A program made the translations under genes and the position numbers. Below are positions 16,226-19,472 of a DNA stretch of 19,472 nt, one piece after another (within the stretch, counting starts at the first letter, position 1; every line of letters begins with the position of its first letter). Source of the stretch: VRUG01 sp965372745 (GTDB taxonomy: Bacteria > Planctomycetota > Phycisphaerae > Sedimentisphaerales > Anaerobacaceae); NCBI GenBank assembly GCA_965372745.1, contig CBDVDM010000031.1:1-19472 (forward strand), given 5' to 3'. Under the pieces are notes generated by a model. It was not told the origin of the DNA. It saw nothing but the letters and a program-made list of their open reading frames with translations, and did no database searches.

Positions 16226-16250
16226 AGCCAGGGTGCATATACTCCTGGCT
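16226..16250. promoter_or_regulatory. Hairpin with flanking A- and T-tracts in the divergent leader
   Basis: AGCCAGG (16226-16232) pairs with CCTGGCT (16244-16250) around an 11-base loop, with AAAA before and TTTCT after. It looks like a bidirectional intrinsic terminator but lies between two divergent genes, 40 bases before the ATG at 16290. It may attenuate readthrough into the chaperone gene. Confidence 0.45.
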
Positions 16251-16289
16251 TTCTAAATATGATATGAACAGCAAAATTGGAGCAAAAAT

Positions 16290-18485
16290 ATGCATTTGAT
16301 GAAATGGTTTCGCAAAAATAAATCAAAAATAATGGTAGTAGTGATTTTTATAGCCATCCTCGGCTTTATCGGCGGGTCATATATACAAAGTCTCGCTCGA
16401 AGAAACACGGGGACGCACAGGGTTATAGCCCACTTTTTAGACGATAAGGAAATAACAAACTATGATTTGGCTATGGCTCAGCAGGAACTGGAAACCCTCA
16501 GAATGCTGCAGGCAGACAATCTACTAAAACGCATTTCAACAGGTATAACAGGTGTCCCTGACTTTCGTGCATTTCTGCTGAGTGAACTGCTTTTCTCTGA
16601 CCAAAGGTTGTCGACAGGATTATTATACGGAATAAAGCAGCTCGTAAGAACGAACAATTACAGGATAACAGACAGGCAGCTTAACGATATCTATCGGCGG
16701 CCGGAAAGAAGTAATGTACTCTGGCTGCTATTGAAAAAAGAGGCTCAACTGTCTGAAATCAGGGTACCAAATGACGATGCCAGGCGGGCACTTACTGCTG
16801 TGTTTCAGGGACAGGGATACACACATGCAATAAGGGCAATAATAAATCGCCTTGGTGTTTCGGAGGAGAAAGTCCTTGAGACCTTTGGAAAATTATTGGC
16901 GGTATTCGAGTATTCAAAGGCAATCTGTTCCGGAGAGAATGCTACAATACGTCAAATAATGAATGCCGTAAGCCATGATGAAGAAACAATCGATGTGGAG
17001 TTTGTGCAGTTTGATGCTTCTGCTTTCAGTGATAGAGCAGTCTCGCCGACCGACGAGCAGATTCAGACGCAATTTGATAAATACAAAAATTACTTCGCAG
17101 GTGATCTCGGCAAAGAAAATCCTTACGGTTTTGGTTACAAACTCAACGAAAGAGCCGGTCTTGAATATATTATTGTCAAGCTTGATGACGTTGCATCGAC
17201 AGTAACATCACCTACGGAAGAAGAAAAAGAACAGTACTATCAGATTCACAGAGAAGAATATACAACACAGGAAACTACAGATGCCAACGACCCAAACTCA
17301 ACACCGCTCGAGCGAAATATGCGTTACTGGGAAGCTGCGAACATAATTGAGCATGATATTATACAAAAAAGAATCAATTCGAAAACCGAAAAGATACTGC
17401 AAAAGGCCAGAGAGCTTGTCGAGGAGGGTCTCGTGGGCAGAGAGCCAGCAGGTTTAAGCAGCGAAGAGCTTGGGAAATTATCAGGCGACTATGAAGAAGC
17501 TGCCGAAAAATTAAGCGATATATACAAAATCAAAGTATATTCCGGCAAAACCGGATTGCTGGACGTGACAGATATACAACTTGACGGCTATCTTGGTATG
17601 CTTTATCTAACAAGCCCTAATTACAATCCGGCGAGCTTGATGCAACTGGTGTTTGCAATTGATGAATTAGGTACAAGTAAACTTGGTGTGTTCGACGTAC
17701 CGAAACCAAAGATGTATGAAAATATCGGGCCTCTAAAACAAATAGTTTCGATTGATGAGACCTCCGGCAAAATAATGGCAATGGTTAGAGTTTGCCAGGC
17801 GCAAAAAGCAGCGATGCCGGGTTTGGATTCGACTTACAGAACACAATCTGTGGTTTTGGACGAGCAGCAACCATCTCAGGAAGAAACAACTTATTCCGTC
17901 AAACAAGAGGTTGTAAATGATTTAAAGAAGCTTACAGCAATGAAAACCGCAAAAGCCAACGCCGAGCAGTTTGCTGAGCTTCTTAAAAAGGACAGTTGGG
18001 AAACCGCTTTGGAACAGATAAATAAACTTTACGGCAAGGCAGACCTGGCAGAGGCGTTTGCACTGGGAACTCAAAATAACTTGAGAAGAAGTTCGCAGGG
18101 GAAAATAGAAACCTTGAAGGCCCAAAATCAAGGCAATCCTCTAAGTCGATTTGCGGTAACTCAAAGCAGGAAAGAAACGGCGATAGTAAATGATTTTTAT
18201 TCACTTCTCGGCGAAAGTGATGAAAAACTTGAGAACGTGCCTTTGGTTATGGAATCGGCGTCGAACATGAGCTATTATGTTATAAAGAATTTGTCAGTAA
18301 GACGCATCGATACTCAACAATACAATCAGCTCAAAACGATATACGCATATGCAGAAGATACAATTCAATCACAGTCACTTGCAGTAATACATTATAACCC
18401 GCAAAATATATTGAAACGGCTTAACTTCAGAATCGTTAAACAAGAACCGGAAACCGAAGAAGAACCGGAAACTGAGGGCGCTTGA
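16290..18485 (+). CDS. Membrane-anchored PpiD/SurA-like periplasmic folding chaperone
   Basis: This 731-residue protein has a basic N-terminus and one membrane helix (about 14-35, IMVVVIFIAILGFIGGSYI), with the rest expected in the periplasm. The following region has SurA_N/PpiD character: ITNYDLAMAQQELETL, then EETIDVEFVQFDASAFSDRA with PTDEQIQTQFDKYKNYF, the linker style of PpiD. A clear parvulin PPIase motif (GG.LG.....M...F) is not visible, so it may be a chaperone without isomerase activity. It is longer than E. coli PpiD (about 620 residues), and the C-terminus is Glu-rich. GGAG lies about 9 bases before the ATG. The next gene overlaps or closely follows, suggesting co-expression. Confidence 0.8.
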   Translation: MHLMKWFRKNKSKIMVVVIFIAILGFIGGSYIQSLARRNTGTHRVIAHFLDDKEITNYDLAMAQQELETLRMLQADNLLKRISTGITGVPDFRAFLLSELLFSDQRLSTGLLYGIKQLVRTNNYRITDRQLNDIYRRPERSNVLWLLLKKEAQLSEIRVPNDDARRALTAVFQGQGYTHAIRAIINRLGVSEEKVLETFGKLLAVFEYSKAICSGENATIRQIMNAVSHDEETIDVEFVQFDASAFSDRAVSPTDEQIQTQFDKYKNYFAGDLGKENPYGFGYKLNERAGLEYIIVKLDDVASTVTSPTEEEKEQYYQIHREEYTTQETTDANDPNSTPLERNMRYWEAANIIEHDIIQKRINSKTEKILQKARELVEEGLVGREPAGLSSEELGKLSGDYEEAAEKLSDIYKIKVYSGKTGLLDVTDIQLDGYLGMLYLTSPNYNPASLMQLVFAIDELGTSKLGVFDVPKPKMYENIGPLKQIVSIDETSGKIMAMVRVCQAQKAAMPGLDSTYRTQSVVLDEQQPSQEETTYSVKQEVVNDLKKLTAMKTAKANAEQFAELLKKDSWETALEQINKLYGKADLAEAFALGTQNNLRRSSQGKIETLKAQNQGNPLSRFAVTQSRKETAIVNDFYSLLGESDEKLENVPLVMESASNMSYYVIKNLSVRRIDTQQYNQLKTIYAYAEDTIQSQSLAVIHYNPQNILKRLNFRIVKQEPETEEEPETEGA

Positions 18486-18487
18486 CA

Positions 18488-18895
18488 GTGGCATACTATT
18501 CGAAGGGAAATCATGCTATCTCGCTGCTGACGATAGGACTGTTAAGCTGGATGATACCCGGCAGTGGTTACCTGTTATTAAAAGAACGTAAACGGGCGAT
18601 AATTATATTTGTCACAATTGCAATAACTTTCTGCCTTGGCATATATGCTGGTTCAATTGGCGTAATAGACCCTGTCGGTTCAAAGCCGTGGTATGCGGCG
18701 CAGATAATGAATTCACCGATGGTGATGCTGCTTGGGCGAATAACAGTTACTCATGTATATGAAGTTTACGGCAAACCAAGGGAAATCGGCCAGATTTACA
18801 CAAGCATCGCAGGGCTGCTTAATCTTCTGTGCATTATAAATGCTGTCTATCTGGCTCACGTTCGCAATATAGAGGCAAGTGGAGATACCCTTTAG
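18488..18895 (+). CDS. Small DUF6677-like membrane protein
   Basis: This 135-residue protein has three to four hydrophobic segments. Its N-terminal SWMIPGSGYLLLKERKRAI resembles the W..PG.GH...GR..RG motif of planctomycete DUF6677 and TM2-like proteins. The start is taken at GTG 18488 because GAGGG (18474-18478) is 9 bases upstream; TTG at 18482 would overlap the stop of the chaperone gene and sit only 3 bases from that site. Function unknown. Its stop codon lies inside the right copy of the intergenic repeat. Confidence 0.8.
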   Translation: MAYYSKGNHAISLLTIGLLSWMIPGSGYLLLKERKRAIIIFVTIAITFCLGIYAGSIGVIDPVGSKPWYAAQIMNSPMVMLLGRITVTHVYEVYGKPREIGQIYTSIAGLLNLLCIINAVYLAHVRNIEASGDTL

Positions 18896-18992
18896 GGTAA
18901 TAAAATGCGCGTTTAGGGATTACAACTTGTTTGCATAAAGGTTCTTACCCGCGTATTAGAGCGTAATTATTAATCGGAATTGGTATAATATG
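18886..18992 (+). repeat. ~107-bp intergenic repeat, right copy (candidate cis-regulatory RNA)
   Basis: Partner of 355-456. It spans the last codons of the DUF6677-like gene up to the ATG of the next gene. Besides the hairpin TACCCT/AGGGTA (18886-18899), GGGTAA (18895-18900) can instead pair with TTACCC (18945-18950), and ATGCG (18905-18909) with CGTAT (18952-18956). The same pairings are possible in the left copy, where CGTAT is CGCAT, a change that keeps the pair. Mutually exclusive helices of this kind suit a leader that switches fold. Confidence 0.75.
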
Positions 18993-19241
18993 TTATTTGA
19001 AACTAATTTTATAACTGCAACATTCAGCTCGCCTGAAATGATAGGTATAACACCTGCATCGATGCTGTGGCTGATTCCATTGGCAGCAGCAATAGCAATC
19101 GTCTACAAAGCGACAAAACTTGAAACAATCACAGCAAAAACATTTATCAAAGAGTCGGGAGCATTATTTGGTTCAATTGTTGTTTTTATAGGCATAACGG
19201 CGCTGGTTTTATATGCTTTAGCATGGCTGTTTACTTCATAA
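18990..19241 (+). CDS. Small two-TM membrane protein of unknown function
   Basis: This 83-residue protein has two hydrophobic helices (about residues 26-42, MLWLIPLAAAIAIVYKA, and about 57-80, SIVVFIGITALVLYALAWLF) joined by a charged loop. It is not recognised as a named family. The ATG at 18990 is preceded by the duplicated leader; GGA at 18978-18980 is a distant ribosome-site candidate, so translation may depend on leader folding. It is tail-to-tail with the RNase III gene. Confidence 0.75.
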   Translation: MLFETNFITATFSSPEMIGITPASMLWLIPLAAAIAIVYKATKLETITAKTFIKESGALFGSIVVFIGITALVLYALAWLFTS

Positions 19242-19287
19242 TAAGCGGTTTTGTTACCTGTGGCAGGAGCTAAAAGACGGCCTCTCT

Positions 19288-19472
19288 TTAGCTATACTCG
19301 GCAACTTCTTCAAGCACACCTAATTCTATAAGAGCATTAAAAGCAGCCTTTTGTTCAGCCTCTTTTTTGTTTGTGCCCCATGCACTTGGAAAGTGGTGCT
19401 CTGCAACAACAGCTTCTATCTCAAAACATTTATCGTGGTCAGGTCCTTTTTCGTCAAGCAGTTCATAAGAAG
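19288..19472 (-). CDS. rnc: Ribonuclease III, C-terminal dsRNA-binding domain (partial, 5' end outside window)
   Basis: The visible 60 residues read SYELLDEKGPDHDKCFEIEA, then VVAEHHFPSAWGTNKKEAEQ, KAAFNALIELGV and a short acidic end before TAA (19290-19288). The order Y.LL.E.GPDH.K.F, a G.G-like loop (here AWGTNKKEAEQKAA) and A...L is the alpha-beta-beta-beta-alpha double-stranded-RNA-binding domain as found at the C-terminus of RNase III. The nuclease domain lies outside the window. The enzyme processes rRNA precursors and structured mRNAs. Symbol assigned from the dsRBD and the typical GPDH spacing. Confidence 0.85.
   Translation of the reverse strand, partial: SYELLDEKGPDHDKCFEIEAVVAEHHFPSAWGTNKKEAEQKAAFNALIELGVLEEVAEYS

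Noticed and set aside
18984..18989. TATAAT directly before ATG 18990 as a -10 box
   Set aside because: It abuts the start codon, so transcription would begin inside the gene, and the bases are not conserved in the left copy of the repeat (GCAAT).
1..18992. Integrative element inserted at the tRNA-like 3' end
   Set aside because: No integrase is present and no second copy of the tRNA 3' end was found in the window; the paired repeat at 355 and 18886 does not include tRNA sequence.

Overview
The window looks like a chromosomal segment from a planctomycete, probably class Phycisphaerae (possibly Sedimentisphaerales). This is an inference from several signs: a secreted GH16 glycoside hydrolase ending in a discoidin-like domain and a dockerin-like tail, a small membrane protein of the planctomycete DUF6677 type, a long PpiD/SurA-like membrane chaperone, and families of secreted beta-sandwich proteins. 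Base composition is moderately AT-rich and most genes have recognisable Shine-Dalgarno or -35/-10 signals.

Layout. Bases 1-25 are the 3' end of a tRNA-like gene, followed by the C-terminal remnant of a GIY-YIG nuclease gene, a strong 14-bp hairpin, and a ~102-bp element that recurs near the right end (18886-18992). Bases 613-5034 encode a 1473-residue Ala/Lys/Glu-rich helical rod built of shuffled repeats. Its 3' end overlaps a convergent secreted protein gene (5012-5545, minus). From a good promoter at 5779-5808 runs a tightly packed five-gene set (5883-11264): a small secreted subunit, a three-domain Ig-like periplasmic protein related to DUF916/chaperone-type proteins, a secretin, a carbohydrate-binding adhesin whose C-terminus is the same domain as the small subunit, and a membrane-anchored coiled-coil protein. 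The gene order (subunit, chaperone-like, outer-membrane pore, tip adhesin) resembles a chaperone-usher operon with a secretin in place of the usher. This is the best candidate for an undescribed surface-structure or secretion system.

The right half is more ordinary: GH16 hydrolase (minus), DJ-1/PfpI protein, a CPA2-type cation/proton antiporter with CBS domains, a four-TM membrane protein (minus), a PpiD-like chaperone, a DUF6677-like protein, a two-TM small protein and the C-terminal dsRNA-binding domain of RNase III (minus, cut by the window edge).

Working model (inference): the 5.9-11.3 kb operon exports and displays subunits through the secretin, the carbohydrate-binding adhesin tips or decorates them, and the divergent paralogue at 5.0-5.5 kb is an alternative subunit. 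The neighbouring GH16 enzyme fits a polysaccharide-attached lifestyle. No ATPase, prepilin peptidase or usher is visible in the window.
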